Positions 1 through 12,849 of a stretch of DNA of 64,000 nucleotides are shown in pieces. How positions within the stretch are numbered: position 1 is the first letter of the stretch; the number at the start of each line of letters is the position of its first letter. The position numbers were made by a program, and so were the translations under genes. The notes beneath the pieces were generated by a model, which made no database searches, was not told the origin of the DNA, and saw only the letters and a program-made list of their open reading frames with translations. Source of the stretch: Saxidomus purpurata (Eukaryota > Mollusca > Bivalvia > Venerida > Veneridae); the NCBI GenBank assembly GCA_022818135.1, contig JAFMSR010000005.1, forward strand, positions 36,341,959 to 36,405,958. Reading direction: 5' to 3'.

Positions 1-101
1 AAACGTGTTTCATAAAAAAGCCAGAAAAGAAGTTCAAAATATAGAATACAGTTCGAATTGAAAAGGAGGTTGTTACATGATGAAAATCAATAAACTTAGT
101 A

Positions 102-2290
102 TTATGATACTCTTATTTTGTCAGCAAAAAATATGTACTTTGATAATTCACAAATTGACATTTTTGACTTGAGATTGAGCAACTGATCGAATTTATTTAT
201 AGTTGGCCAATGACAAAAATATGGTTTGAAGTATTTTATCCTGAGTTCACGATACTTGGGACAAATGAGGAGAAAATGGTACTCATTTTCTACAGTTCTC
301 ATATTGCATGATTTACACAAACGTTGGTCTCGTAAAATGTTGTCATATCGGCCTGTCTCTATCATGAGATTGTGTGATGAAGTTCTGAATCGAGACAATG
401 CAATGCGATATTTTCTGTCTGGTATACAATTTAAATAAGTTTCGATTTCGAAGTTATGTTTAAAAATACTGTAGGATTGCAGCCTTGGCGAATTGTTTAT
501 ATCAGAATGCCAGCGTTGAAAGTAACTATCGAATATACGCTGCTTAATTAACTGTAATGGAATGTCTGCATATAATTGTCGATTCCAAATATAACTTAAT
601 CCGTGCGAGTCTAGTATAGATTTTACTTGTCCTGCCCAATTTTTTCCTATATCGTTCTCAATGTCCGATTTTAGCAACATGTATGTCTGTTTTACTAAAG
701 AGTTCTCGGGATGTTTAAGAATTTTTGCCCAGTATTTAATAATGTTTATTTTTCTAAATATCGACATTGGTACTCGACCGAGTTCTCCGTACAGCGCTGA
801 GAGATTAGTTGATCGTTTTAGACATAAGAGTTGACGTAAAAATTTAGTGTGTATCAGTTCTATGTCCGTTGCTGCGTGCATTCCCCATATTTCAGACCCA
901 AAATGTAAAATCGAACCTACAAGCGTATCAAACAATTTCAGTTGTTGTTTAACCGGGAGATCGACGGATTTTAAAACTGCAAATAAACTATACAGTGCTC
1001 GTGACGCATGTTGAGCTATAGATTTTTGACTGCGAAACCAACTTCCGTTTTTGAACAAATTGATACCCAAATATTTAAATGAGTTTACGGGTTCAATTGG
1101 GACATCATCAATATAAAAAGTATGATGAGTATACCGACCTTTTTCAAAAATCATTGCTTTAGTTTTTAAGGTATTAATTTTTAATCCCCATTGGCGGCAA
1201 TATTTGACAAGGTCATTTATCATCGATTGTAAAGCTTCCGGTGATTTTGCAAAAAGTACCTGGTCGTCTGCGTATGATAAAAGGAAGTACTTGATTTCGT
1301 TGAAAGTAAAAATGTCTGCAATGTTTGTGTTGATATTTTGTGATAAATCATTCACGAAAAACATAAAAAGGAGAGGAGAACTCGGATCCCCTTGTTTCAA
1401 ACCTATGTTAGAGCTGAAGAATTCAGACGTTTGTGAGTTAAACCTCACACACGATTTAACTACCGTATACATTGATTTTAATGCGCTAACTAATTTACAA
1501 CTAACATTTTCTTTCAATAATTTTTGAAAAAGAAGTGTTCTATCAATTCTGTCAAAACACTGCATATAATCAATGAAGATACAGTATACCTTTTGACCGG
1601 AATTAAGGGCTTTACTTATAATTGAGTGCAAAATAAAAATTCAGTCTATAATAGATTTTCTTTTTTGAAAGCCAATTTGTTTATTATCAAGTTTTTCATA
1701 TCTTTCTGACCATTTCGTTAGTCGATTCAGAAGAATTTGTGAGTAAATTTTTGCCAGAATATTGATTAAAGTTATACCTCGGTAGTTCTTAGCGTCATTT
1801 ATATCGCCCTTTTTATATATAGGGGCAATAATGCCCTCGCCCCATGAACTGGGGTACTCCCCAGTCGAGAACATTTTATTATACAGCTTCATCAAAAAAG
1901 GTGAAATAATGTCATAACTTGCTTTAAATATTTCGCTTGTTAAATTATCTACATCCGGAGTCTTATTATTGTTTTGTGAAAAAATCGCTGATCTAAGTTC
2001 TTCGTTCGTAATATCACAATCTAAGTCAGAATCTGCTTGATTATTATAAAGATGTGGATCCCCGGTTTGGGTATGCGTTGAGTCTTGACCGAACATGCCT
2101 TTAAAATGATCGAATAAACTACCAAGAGTAAGAGATTCCGCTTTCGACTGGCATTTTTTGGAATATTTCTTAATTTTCTTCCAGAACTGCCTGGGCTGTG
2201 ACTTTGCCAGTTCATTTAATCGCTTTCCTTCCTTTATTTTATGCTTATCTAGTGCTTTTTTCTTTATTTTGTTATATTTAGTTCTCGCGC
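102..2290 (-). pseudogene. LINE (non-LTR retrotransposon) reverse transcriptase, 5' truncated, one stop
   Basis: Minus-strand frame runs from about 2290 to 102. RT motifs in order: WGEGIIAPIYKKGD, NYRGITL, the palm strand with IDYMQCFDRID, GLKQGDPSSPLLF, then the catalytic YADDQVLFAKS. After a long thumb region comes a Cys-His knuckle (LCKSCN...YHFLLICPKY), usual at LINE ORF2 ends. One TGA at 1641-1643 splits it in the same frame, between KSIID and IFILHSII; otherwise it is open for about 720 codons. No endonuclease domain precedes it, so the copy is 5' truncated at about 2310, as LINE insertions often are. Clade not assigned. Confidence 0.88.
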
Positions 2291-2337
2291 GCGTAAATAA
2301 AAGTCTATTCTAATAGTGAACTGGTTACTGTTTTGCA

Positions 2338-2890
2338 AGCAGCAATTCGAACAACAAGCTGGGAATCAGTCAAATCGCAAATTGAGAATAAGGAACTTGT
2401 CTAAAGTGTGCAATTCGCAATTCGAGCCGCGAACTGGGAAATCGCGAAATGCGATCTGGCAACTAGTCTTCTTCTTAACAGCGAACTGAAAACTATTCGG
2501 CAGTTCCCTATTCTCTAATCGAATCGCAAACTATATATAGTAACTGTATCGCATATTGCAATTCGCAATTCGAATCGCAAAATGTCGCTATTCTACAAGT
2601 AAAGTGATGTCTGGTTTGCAATCAGCAATTCGAACCACAAGTTGGGAACAAATAACGAATAACGAACTGAAAACAGGGAACTTTGGCTTAAGTTTGCAAT
2701 TCGCAATTCGAGTCGCGAACTGCGAACTGGCAACAAGTCTTCATTTTAGCAGCGAACTGAGAACATGGAACTAGTCGGCAGTTTCCAATTCGCAATTCGA
2801 ATCGCTAACTACAGACTAGTTGCCAGTTCGCAGTTCGCGATTCGAATTGCATACTGCGAACTGGCAACTAGTCTGCAGTTTGCGATAAGA
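2338..2890. repeat. Degenerate repeat field of TTCGCAATTCGAA / GCGAACTGG motifs
   Basis: Irregular units built from gcaattcgcaattcgaatcg and gcgaactggcaactagtc, at about 2410, 2556, 2694, 2787 and 2833, with inverted versions near 2820-2880. Reading frames through it give repeats such as QFAIRIANCELATS, so these ORFs come from the repeat. It abuts the truncated LINE end. Confidence 0.75.
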
Positions 2891-2949
2891 GTTCTTAACG
2901 AGAAAGCATTCAAATACAAAAAAAAATATTTAACAACATTACGTTGAAC

Positions 2950-4535
2950 TGTAGAATCGTTTGGGAGTGTTTAAAAGTTAGTCGCGATTATGTGACGTCT
3001 AAACTGTAAAATTCTATCAAGGTTTTGCTTAAAACTTTGCCATACAATTGGAGTTATCAAAATCAACTTTGATGATATTTGATATGATAAATAGGATAGG
3101 TCACCAGCTTACTATTCCACGTAATTTCACCCCTAACCCAAACGTAGTTTTGACGTTATGATGTACTGGGAGTAACTTTGTACGCTTTTTCTGTTTTTAC
3201 ACAGAGATAAGTTGATTTACTAACAGGCTCATGTTTTTCAATCAAGCAATTTATATTCCAGGATGGTCTATTTTAAAACCTACGATTCTTTATCTACCTA
3301 AAACAATTAATAGGTTAATGTGATCTTTGACCAGTGCTATTCTATAGCGTTAAGATCGGGTCGGTACCATACCTGCAACTCTGATAGAACTAATTCAGAT
3401 GCTCCAGTGGCGACTTGATATATATAACGAATACTTCTAAAGGTAGAAACATTTTAAAATTTTATACAATATTTCAGTATTCCCGTGACTAGGATGGGTG
3501 CGAACAACCAGTGCAAGATCAGATATAGACACATACAGAACAATAGTTTATTTGTAAAGAAAAACTACAATAGTTGCTTAACTAATGTTTCCGAGATATT
3601 TTTTTTTTCATTTCCGTCTATGCTAAAGAAGGAACTCGTGGATAAATAAAACACGTCATATAAACAGCGATACACAAAATACATTAATGAACAAAACTGA
3701 ACTCTCTCACACTTGCATGTTCAGTTCGTGAATGTTTGCTTGTGGTTCGAATTTGTAAGTGTTAAATGATATTTAATTCAAATGTATCACAGAAGAAGCA
3801 ATTTTTCACCTCCTCACTGAAAGTATCGCCTGAACAGGGTCTTCATTCCCTATTCACACAAAGCGTCATCTGGAAATAGTTTAAAGTATACACAGGTCTA
3901 CATTCCTTTGTGTTTTTTTTAAGTTTTCCAGCTAAGTATGTATCTTTGGGTTTTCGAAAATATTGCGCATCATCTCATAACCATACGTATTTCTTTTTTC
4001 TTCAATGTAATGCACTAGCATACGAAATCTCAATTTAAAGTCGAGGCTGAAAGGACAGCTAGTAACTTTAGTTTGTGGATATTGAGATCAAATTCGCCGC
4101 CCCTAGTCTTAAGTGCGAGTCTTTTTGTTTTAAAACTACATGTAATTTGTTTTCGCTCATTTTTTTAATCTATCGCTCTCCACACAAAAACTATGATCAA
4201 CCGAAGCACTAATGAGTGGAAGAACTAGCGACTTTTCATTAGTGGTACACGTATCATGCGGTCAAATTAACCGTATTAAAATATATGTTCCAGCGATTAC
4301 TCCGAATAACTAGCTTTCCGTAAGTGCGAGATGACGGATATTGTAGGTGCAATACAATTCTTTAAATTATAATTTCCTTGTAACCGACGATAATAGAGTT
4401 TGCGTGACGTAAGCTTATAGCATTTATTTATCGTAATATGAAATAAAAATTATATGCTTTGCATATTAAAAGTTTTAATTATTTCATTAGCTTAAGTCAG
4501 ATTTTTTAATCACACTAGTTTAATTACTGTAGCTA
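2950..4535. other. Stretch without recognisable genes
   Basis: AT-rich sequence with stops in all frames. No repeats, tRNA or splice-flanked open segments were noticed. Confidence 0.5.
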
Positions 4536-4539
4536 CATT

Positions 4540-4890
4540 TTTCTTTGATTGTTTGCAATTACCGGCCAACCCTGGCACTTCTCCTTGGGTAAACTTGCCA
4601 ATACTCCTGACAGGCGCTGGTTGAAGAGAGACAGATGCATATACAAGGGAATCCGGATACCAGACCCTAGCTCTTTGACGAATAGACCCCTTGTTCTTTT
4701 TACATGTCCGGTGTATAGGATAGCATCGATACACGTGAGACTACCTTTTGGTTTCTAACCAGTTCATCTCTAGATGGATTGGAAACGCTAAAAGTGTTTC
4801 TGTAATTTCAAATGCCCCGGCCAGGATTCGGACCGTGGACCTCCGGATTAGTAGTCCAGAGCGTTAACCACTCGACCACCGCAGCACACA
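4540..4890 (-). mobile_element. tRNA-derived SINE (Ser-like head)
   Basis: The head at 4814-4885 (minus) has an A box (TGGTCGAGTGG) and a B box (GGTCCGAATCC). The anticodon-like loop ctACTaa suggests a tRNA-Ser origin, but there is no long variable arm and the acceptor stem has mismatches, so it is not a tRNA gene. The downstream body to about 4540 is probably the SINE tail; that limit is uncertain. Confidence 0.55.
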
Positions 4891-5813
4891 TCCCTTTTAT
4901 TTGTTTCATCTGTGTAAAATATTAAACGAAGTCACCAAACTTGCCAAGACGAAATCCGAAGATAAATGTAAATCAACTGCGAATTTATGTCTTTTTTATG
5001 TCAGAAGGTTTCAGGCTCCGTGATCATAACTCAACTCGGTTTCGTGCTCAAACTTTGAATCAATAATATTTTAAAACATTTAATAAATTCTTAGTAAAAT
5101 GTGTCTTACTTGCTTTCTATAAGAACTTGAAATGACTTTCAAAATTGCTTCTCTAGTTATCTAAAAGCTTTATAATCATGGAGCCTGGTTAATTTGCACA
5201 AGTGATAAACTCATTCACAGCTTAATGTTGTGGTAGGTGCATTGTGGTAGGGCACATCCCATATTCCTTGCCGGGGATCACACTCTGGTCATCTGCCACA
5301 TAGGCCAATACGGAGTAAAATCAATTGTCTCATCCTTATCCACATATCTACCCATATCTATTTCTGTTTTGAAATTGTGTAATGTTAATGTTTCTTAAAT
5401 AATCGATATATAGCAGTCTTTCCCTTCTGTTTATTTCTCTGTAATGTGGTTGTCTTTCTATTTTTTATGTACGTCATTTTCATATTTCTACACATATGAA
5501 ATCTTTGCATATAAAACTTGTTACGAAAAACTGAATAGCTTTTCACACTACCAACCTGTGATGATTATGAAATATGAAGATAATTTAAACGACCAAATTA
5601 AAGTGAAGGAAACATTTCTTTCTTACCTGCCTTTTCGAACACCCGGACAATCAAAATAAATTGCAGATAGACTGCAGATGTCATTTTTATTCATCCATGC
5701 ACTATGATTGAAAAAGGTCATTGTTATCGAACGGAAAATCGAACAAAACTATGCATTTAGAAAAATGTGTTAAAGTAAACGATCTGGAATGAAGTAAACA
5801 CTATGTAGGGAGA

Positions 5814-5880
5814 CGCCGATGTGTAGATGTAGAGCGGCGGACACCTCATTCGAAGGTTGCCGGTTCGAATCCCATCAGCG
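5814..5880 (+). mobile_element. tRNA-like SINE head
   Basis: B box GGTTCGAATCC and near-complementary ends (CGCCGAT / ATCAGCG), but a degenerate A box. Read as a SINE fragment, not a working tRNA. Confidence 0.45.
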
Positions 5881-6245
5881 GAATTTGACCGGGACCTGTT
5901 TAATTCCTCCTGTCTGTGCGTAAACTGGTTATATTCCAGGAAGATTCCTTCAATATTATAGTTATTATGGCATGCAAGATTATGCAACAGTTGATGTAAA
6001 TAATTAAATTAAATGAAGTAGATATCTTACTTTTCAGTGAAGTAGATATTTTATTTTTCAGTATGTATATACGTATTCATTATTCACATACTGCTAATTT
6101 TATGTCTTAAATCATTACTATTTTGTTATAAAAATTATTATTTATCTGACAAAGTATCATGTTGTGCATAAATGTTTCATTTATTCAAATGACACATGTG
6201 AAAATTGCATTTAAACGCTTATGTCAGACATGGGGTAGGGTAGAA

Positions 6246-6556
6246 TGGCATCAGTCGTTAGAGTCATTACCTCCCGTCTTTTCTGGACATTTTTATAACA
6301 TCTTCACAATTTCACCTTCCCTTGACTCTAGCGACTGGAAAAATGCGTTTGGATCCGGGCAAGATTGTACCTGGCTCTATAATTGCCATGAAATAAGGAA
6401 TCATTGAAGAAGTGATCATGATATAATGTGACCCAAGATTGACTTCTGTAGCCATTTAGCATGTATTAGATAACACTGGGGGGAACCCTTGCATCTGGTC
6501 ATACAACAGGAATCTCTGTACCACCTGGCATGCAAATAGATGTATCTAAATAAAAG
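6246..6556 (+). repeat. Interspersed repeat, copy 1
   Basis: About 310 bases starting tggcatcagtcgttagagtc, matched in the same orientation at 11266-11550, including the shared segment gaaataaggaatcattgaag. Origin not recognised. Confidence 0.7.
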
Positions 6557-9500
6557 TGAAACTGACCGATACATTAATTACACCCTGATAATTAGTAGGT
6601 TATGTATTTGTCATAAATGCAATAACGGCCGTTAAGCAATTATAAATTATAAATTTGAGTCGAATATTTTGCATATGGTTTACAAAAATTGAAATAAGAA
6701 ATCTGAAAACAGTTGTAGAGGGATATTTATCTCGAAAGGATGTATTTTTCTGTGCTCCAACATGAAGCGGAAAGACTTTAATATTTGAAAGCTTCCAACG
6801 GCCCAGTTGTAGTTTGCCATCAGCATATGTTGCATTGTTGTGTCACCGCTAGTTTTATCAATGAAGTCACAGGAAAGGAAACGTCAATCGTTGGGAGTGA
6901 ATGCATTGTATTTGAATGATACATAAAGCAAGTGGTTGGACACACTGAAAGACAGTTATAATATTTTGTTGTGCAGTCCAAAAATGAGCTTTGATTGAGA
7001 CAAATGTTTGATAAAGATTATTTTTCTTAAAAGACAAAAGACTTCATGAGAAAAACAATCTCTTAATCTCAGCCGACTTTTATAAGTCTATTGTCTTCCC
7101 ACATAGTTATGATGCATACACTTGTCTTTGTATTAAAATGTATTATGCTGAAAATATATAACAAAGACAAAATGCTACAGAGTGTAGGAAAGCGCGCTGG
7201 TAAAAAGTGACGTCAGTAGCTATATTTGAAGTACTACTGAAGAAAAAGTTTACAAGATATAACAAAAAGAAATTCCCTGTGGAATCGGAAATATGCTGAA
7301 ATATACATGGTGTAAATGTGAGAAGAAAATTCGAGAATTTAATTTGAGGCGCATTTCAACTTAATGTCGTTAGGACCAACGAGAATCTTCTTTAGCTGGT
7401 AACATTCAGAAACTATATATATGTTCATGTATCAGTGTGAGGTTAGCCTCGCCACCAGGCTAGATGATAATATATTTCATTTAAGCTACACGCTTGTTTG
7501 TATACGAGTTTAAGGTCTAGACATTAAAGCTCAAAGCAAAGAACTTTTAGCCTTTTATTCTAACAGAGCTCAATTAATTATCTAACGTTTTGGCAGCAAA
7601 GGGAGTTAATTGAGTAAGGAATGAATGGTCAGATACTCATACAATGAGTCTAGTGTGAAGCGTTAATATAGATAAATGCCAGTCTAGTGTGAGGTGTATG
7701 ATATAGATAACAACCTGCCACAGACATAGACACCACTTTTACCTGATTTATCGTAAAAAACGCATTGCTATTTTTATGGGTATAAACATGTAACTAAAAC
7801 ATAGCTTTTTATAAGGCCTTCAAAGATATTATCGTAATTATTTACTACTAGTACATTCATTTGATGGCAACATTTTACTTCTATATATGATACGATCTTT
7901 ACAAATAATTTCTTTTCCATAGCTATCACGAAAAGACGAAAGTACTAATTGAACACCCATGAACTCAGGATGAATTCTTGCAAGTTGGCAAATTGCATTC
8001 ATCAATTACAGATTTACGTCTACGACTTGTAATCACTTCACAGCACTCACATCATAATGGTTATCTTGACCAGGTCAACACCCGATGCATATCATAATAA
8101 ACTCTGACCTCCTGCGCGTTGTTTCTATGAAAGCAGATAATTCAACTTTCACACCGTGTCTATCGTAATTTACATTATTATTATTATCATTATTTTCATT
8201 TTTACTAGTAGTAGTACAGTGTGTACTAGGACAGTGTTAGTACTAAAATTGAAAATATTAAAACAGCTTATAAAATGACAAATGATATACCAATGTCGGA
8301 TATTGAGGATTTTTTAAAGAGAAGCACCAGTGTACTTTCGAAAGGCGATTAGAGAGACGGTAAGTTTTTTTTTATAAATAATGACTTTTATATGCACGAT
8401 CGTACAACAGAAAATATTATTTTGTATTGCAGATTTTTCTTGTTTATTTTTTGTGCGTTCTTAAAGTGTAAATCATAGAAAGAGGGGGTGCAATATTATT
8501 CTTGTACGTTAAAGCTTAATTCAAAATTGGTGTGCGAACAACCGATATCCCACCGGAACAGGCTCTATATTTAATAAGTTACATGCACATTTAATGCATG
8601 GTAAACATTACCAAGAACTCATTCTGTATTTTTAACTTTAGCAATAAATAAAGGAAGTGAACAATTTTCTATTTTCAGTGTGCAAAGTTCTGATGCAAAG
8701 ATCAGAAAGGAGGGAGGAGAGAAGCCTGAAACGAGACAAAATACAAACAGACAGAACATTGATCTGAAAATAACTTAACCGTTAGATTGCTTAAAAGGCT
8801 TGTTCTGTTAACAGTCAGCGAGTTTGTCTTCAACTTAAAGTAAAATTCTGACATTTGCTTTACGACTTTTTTGATTATTCAAATAATAAATATAGATATA
8901 TCAATGTATGATGGTTTGGCAACAACATAGTGAAAGAACATATTCATTTTACAAGCCAAAGGCAGGTAGAAACTTTATCATTAGTGTGGACAATGTTATC
9001 ATGTGTACCTAATGAATAGGTCCAAAGAATAATGATCATTAATGTTATTATTTCATATATCTTCTTCTTGGCTTGATAATGTACTCAATTTTTTAACACA
9101 TGTGCTCTGGTTCACCAATTGAAAACGTATTGCAGTATCAGATAAATGACAAATGTAAAGGAATGATAGCGTTGCATATTTTGTAATGGATTGTATTGAC
9201 TTTATTGTAACTGAAATATAACAAAAAAACATTTTTAGTTATCCTATGTTGATAAGGCATACAGCTTGCATTGGCGCATGCACATGAGCATGACACAATT
9301 TTTCGTATACATGTATACAGTATCAAGTTGAATTGATAAATCGGTTTGGAATAAAGCGTAAGAGATGGAATATGTGTCAGTTAATCATATATAGCAGGAT
9401 CAATTAGTTGTTCAAAAACGGCGTTCTCATTACACACGACCACAATAATTTCATTTTTCAGCGTTTTTTTTATAATAACGATATATTTTAGTCTTTTTCT

Positions 9501-9559
9501 TGTCATAAGCATACCGTTACAGCAGTCAGTATCTGATGGAATTCAAAGTTTGAAATCAG
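6557..9559. other. Stretch without supported genes
   Basis: AT-rich, with simple sequence (tta/atc) at about 8170-8215. A plus-strand donor gtaagt near 8360 and an acceptor ttttcag near 8678 flank a possible small intron, but the open frame before it stops at tag, so no coding gene is called. Confidence 0.45.
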
Positions 9560-10335
9560 TTGTTTAGCCGAATTTGGCTACGTGTATTTCGCTTTAACAT
9601 GTTAATGTAGCCAGATTCTTAACGGAATTTCGTTAAGAATTATCAAATTTTTCATAGATTAACGGCCTCCATGTAACAAAGAATTATATCAAATTTAAAT
9701 GCGGGTATTTCGCTTTGACATGTTTATGTAGCCAGATTCTTAACGGAATTTTGTTAAGAATAGTCAAATTTTTCATAGATTGGCCGCCTAAATGTAGCCA
9801 AGAAACATATTCTATTGAAATGCGTGTATTTCGCTTTAACATGTTTATATAGCCAGAATCTTAACGGAATTTCGTTAAGTCTTAAAGAATTATCAAATTT
9901 TTCATAGATTGACGACTAAGATGAAACAAAGAAACTTTTCAATTTAAATGCGTGTATTTCGCTTTGACATGTTTATGTAGCCAGATTCTTAACGGAATTT
10001 CGTTCAGAATTATCAAATTTTTCATAGATTGACGGCATAAATGTAACAAAGAAAATATTTTATTTAAATGCGTGTATTTCGCTTTAAAATGTTCTTAACG
10101 GAATTTCGTTAAGAATTCATCAAATATTTCATAGATTTACGGCCTAAATGTTACAAAGAAATATATTCTTTTTCAAAGCGTGTATTACGCTTAAACACGT
10201 CTTCTTAACGGAATTTCGTTAAGAATTTATCAAATATTTCATAGATTTACGGCCTAAATGTAACAACGAAACTTTGAATTATATTTACCCAAATCAAATT
10301 ATGTTAAGAAATTCTTAACGGAATTTCGTTAAGAT
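9560..10335. repeat. Satellite of about 120 bp units with inverted motif CTTAACG...CGTTAAG
   Basis: Units begin cgtgtatttcgcttt at about 9581, 9702, 9823, 9951, 10071 and 10179. Each carries cttaacggaatttcgttaag (7-bp perfect arms) followed by atcaaatttttcatagatt. The last units are shortened and a final arm pair sits near 10311. Units differ too much for recent expansion. Confidence 0.88.
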
Positions 10336-10940
10336 GTGTTCTTCTTCAGAAGAAAAATATTGATTTATTCAAAATAAAATGACTTCTTCCATGAAAATAT
10401 AACGAAAAAATCATCAATTTCAGCGGAAAACGTTATTCACGCCTCTTTGGTCTGTTTTTGGCGTAACTTGACAGTATGGAAATTGTCAAGTGCAAATGGA
10501 ACGTGTTATATAGAGTTGATTTTTTTCCACAAGATACATTCTTCATTTAGGAAAAAGATTTCGTAAGTGCACAAAAATGAGCATTTACTTGTCACGACAA
10601 TCTTTCATTCGATTTCCGTAAATCCAGAGTAAATATATTCGTGAATAGTTTACGTTCTTTGATGTCTTAAACATACAGGAGAAATAACTGTGACCGTCTA
10701 TAAATCTCTTATAATAATTCTTAATTTGTAATCGATTTAAGTTAAGCCTTTCTCCGCTGCATTGCTGGAAATAGTACTTTTTGTTAGAAATCTGACTGTC
10801 CTGATTTAATAAAATTGTGTGACAATGTTAGTCTATATTAATTTCATGTTTATATTTTCAACATAAATCCTTAATCTTTATTTTAAATTAAAAAAAAAAG
10901 AAACAAACATGAAAATATAAATTTAATGCTAAAAACATAC

Positions 10941-11017
10941 CTCTTAGCACCAGAAATGAATATTCCAAACAGCAGCAGTAGATAAAACATCCTCCTGGTT
11001 TTACCGCCAGAATGCAT
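10941..11017 (-). CDS. First coding exon with signal peptide, possibly of a second complement-like gene
   Basis: ATG at 11017 opens 25 codons plus two bases, then donor gtatgt. A second ATG at 10990 starts the better signal peptide: MFYLLLLFGIFISGAKR. The exon ends with AG of a split codon, the same phase that exon w1 of the C3-like gene expects from its upstream exon (AG plus T gives Ser). A TATA box lies 39 bases upstream of the first ATG. Inference: 5' end of a neighbouring secreted protein, perhaps a tandem C3-like paralogue. No later exons were recognised in 1-10940, so it may be an unrelated gene, have a long first intron, or be an orphan. Confidence 0.55.
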
Positions 11018-11055
11018 GTGGTGTGTTTCAGAGAATGTCGTGTATCGTGTATATG

Positions 11056-11063
11056 TTTTTATA
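11056..11063 (-). promoter_or_regulatory. TATA box upstream of the signal-peptide exon
   Basis: TATAAAAA on the minus strand. A start site about 30 bases downstream would lie near 11030, giving a very short leader to the first ATG or about 40 bases to the ATG at 10990. Confidence 0.5.
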
Positions 11064-11265
11064 TCCGGGTCAAATAAACATGTTTATTACTTGTTTTAAT
11101 TCAGTGTTTTTGTTTCCTAGAAAATGATCTGAGGCCCGATGAAATGTAAAGTTTTTTTTCACGGCGGACCGGTTTAATTTTCTAACAAACAAAGCTATTC
11201 CTGCCCTTTTCCTGCCTCTATATGAATTGAGCTACTAATTCTTACAAATGCATTCAATAAAACTC

Positions 11266-11550
11266 TGGCATCAGTCATTAGAGTCATTACCTCAGGTCTT
11301 TTCTGGACATTTTACAACATCTTAACTATTTCTCCTTCCTACGACTAGACAGATGCGATCAGAACAGTGCAGGGTTGTGCCCGGATCTATATTTGCTATG
11401 AAATAAGGAATCATTGAAGAAGTGTTCGTGATATAATTTAGATTAACTTCTGTAGCCATTTAGCATGTGCTAGATAACACAGAGGAAAATCCTTTCATCT
11501 GGTCATGAAACAGAAATCTCTATACCACCTAATTTGATGTATTTAGATAA
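11266..11550 (+). repeat. Interspersed repeat, copy 2
   Basis: Direct copy of 6246-6556 with small deletions. It abuts a reverse transcriptase fragment at 11543-11755, so both could belong to one larger retroelement. Confidence 0.7.
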
Positions 11551-11765
11551 AGATAAAGACATCAGTACTAAGCCAACTGAACTTAAGGGTCGTAAGTAAA
11601 ATAATATGGTTTACAGTTTCAAATGCTTTTCGAAGATCACGTACAATCATAACGTCTATGTTACCTTTGTCCATTTCAAATCTAATATAGTCTGTTTCAT
11701 GTGTTAAGCAGGTGGAGAAGCCACTTCTAAATCCTGGCTGAAATGGATATAACATATTTCTCAGA
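11540..11765 (-). pseudogene. LINE reverse transcriptase fragment
   Basis: Minus-strand ORF with FQPGFRSGFSTCLTH and DLRKAFETVNHIIL. These match the RT pattern GFR...ST and DL.KAFD.V.H of CR1/Jockey-like elements. Only this part of the domain is kept. Confidence 0.75.
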
Positions 11766-12849
11766 CAAATAAATTTATAAGCAGTAATGTAAAAATGTCA
11801 CAACAAGCCATTGTAAAAGAGTCACTCTTCATCCAAATATACGACATTCAAGGTTATAACATAACAGTATGGTGTACGATTTGCGCAAAACGTACCGACA
11901 CGATACTGGTTCTTTATGTATTAAATATTGAACTGTCACTATTTTTGCTAATTAACCTGCGATATACAGGAACCATTCCTAGGGTACGTGTTTGTATGGT
12001 ATATACTCGCATCAGCATGTACATTTGATCGTGTTTGCACATACCTGCGTTGTACTAGTAATGTACCATTAAAACATAAATATTTCATATAATCTAATTC
12101 AAGAAGTACGTTAGTCCTATAACTATATTTACCATAGTAAAATCAGAGGAAAACATTTTAGTCATAGCTGAAGGGTCAAATTCAGACTTTATTTCAATTT
12201 GTAATTGCTGTGAACTTATTATGATCTGTTGACACCAGATACCGTACAAAATCATATTCTTTTCAAGTTAGGATGTCGTTTCCACAATGTCGCCATTTCA
12301 CAGCCGCAAATATATCTTGCACTTTGTGTCTTAAACTCATAAGTTACTTAATTTTATGACACACTTTAGTGTCAAATTGGAAATATCAAAATGAAATGCT
12401 GTAGTGTTTAAGAGTTGCGATTTAAATAGTAGATGTTCAAATAATCTAGACTATATTCAAGGTATAGATTGTATACTAGATTCATCTGTGGTAGATTTTT
12501 GTCTTATTCCATATAAAAGCTTGACCACATTTGTCAAGTTTGAAGTATTGACAGTATCGGATATTTTAGATGCAACCAAAGGGTATTCTCAATTTTATAA
12601 AAATGGCAATTCCAGACCATTCATTACTAAGGTGGAAGTTTAGTCTTAATAATGTATGTGAAACTAGGTCCCAGGTTGGACCCAACTGTGATATAGTGCA
12701 TAATAAAGCGTTATATAATACAAAGAATGTAGGTCCGGAATATTTATCAAATCGGAAGGTTTTGCAGGTTTTCAGACCATTGACCAGCTTGAGAGTACTT
12801 CTGTATCATAAATGGGTCTTGATAAATTTGCAAATATGATTGATGATGA

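Noticed and set aside
2556..2947. ORFs with repeated QFAIRIAN
   Set aside because: Generated by the short-motif repeat field; no start or splice context.
4814..4885. tRNA-Ser gene
   Set aside because: No long variable arm and mismatched stems; better read as a SINE head.
8275..8360. Short plus-strand ORF before a gtaagt donor
   Set aside because: The frame ends in TAG before the donor, so it cannot be spliced into a coding exon; no other support.
9560..10335. CRISPR-like array with palindromic repeats
   Set aside because: Eukaryotic context; units are about 120 bp and the spacers are themselves related, so it is a satellite.
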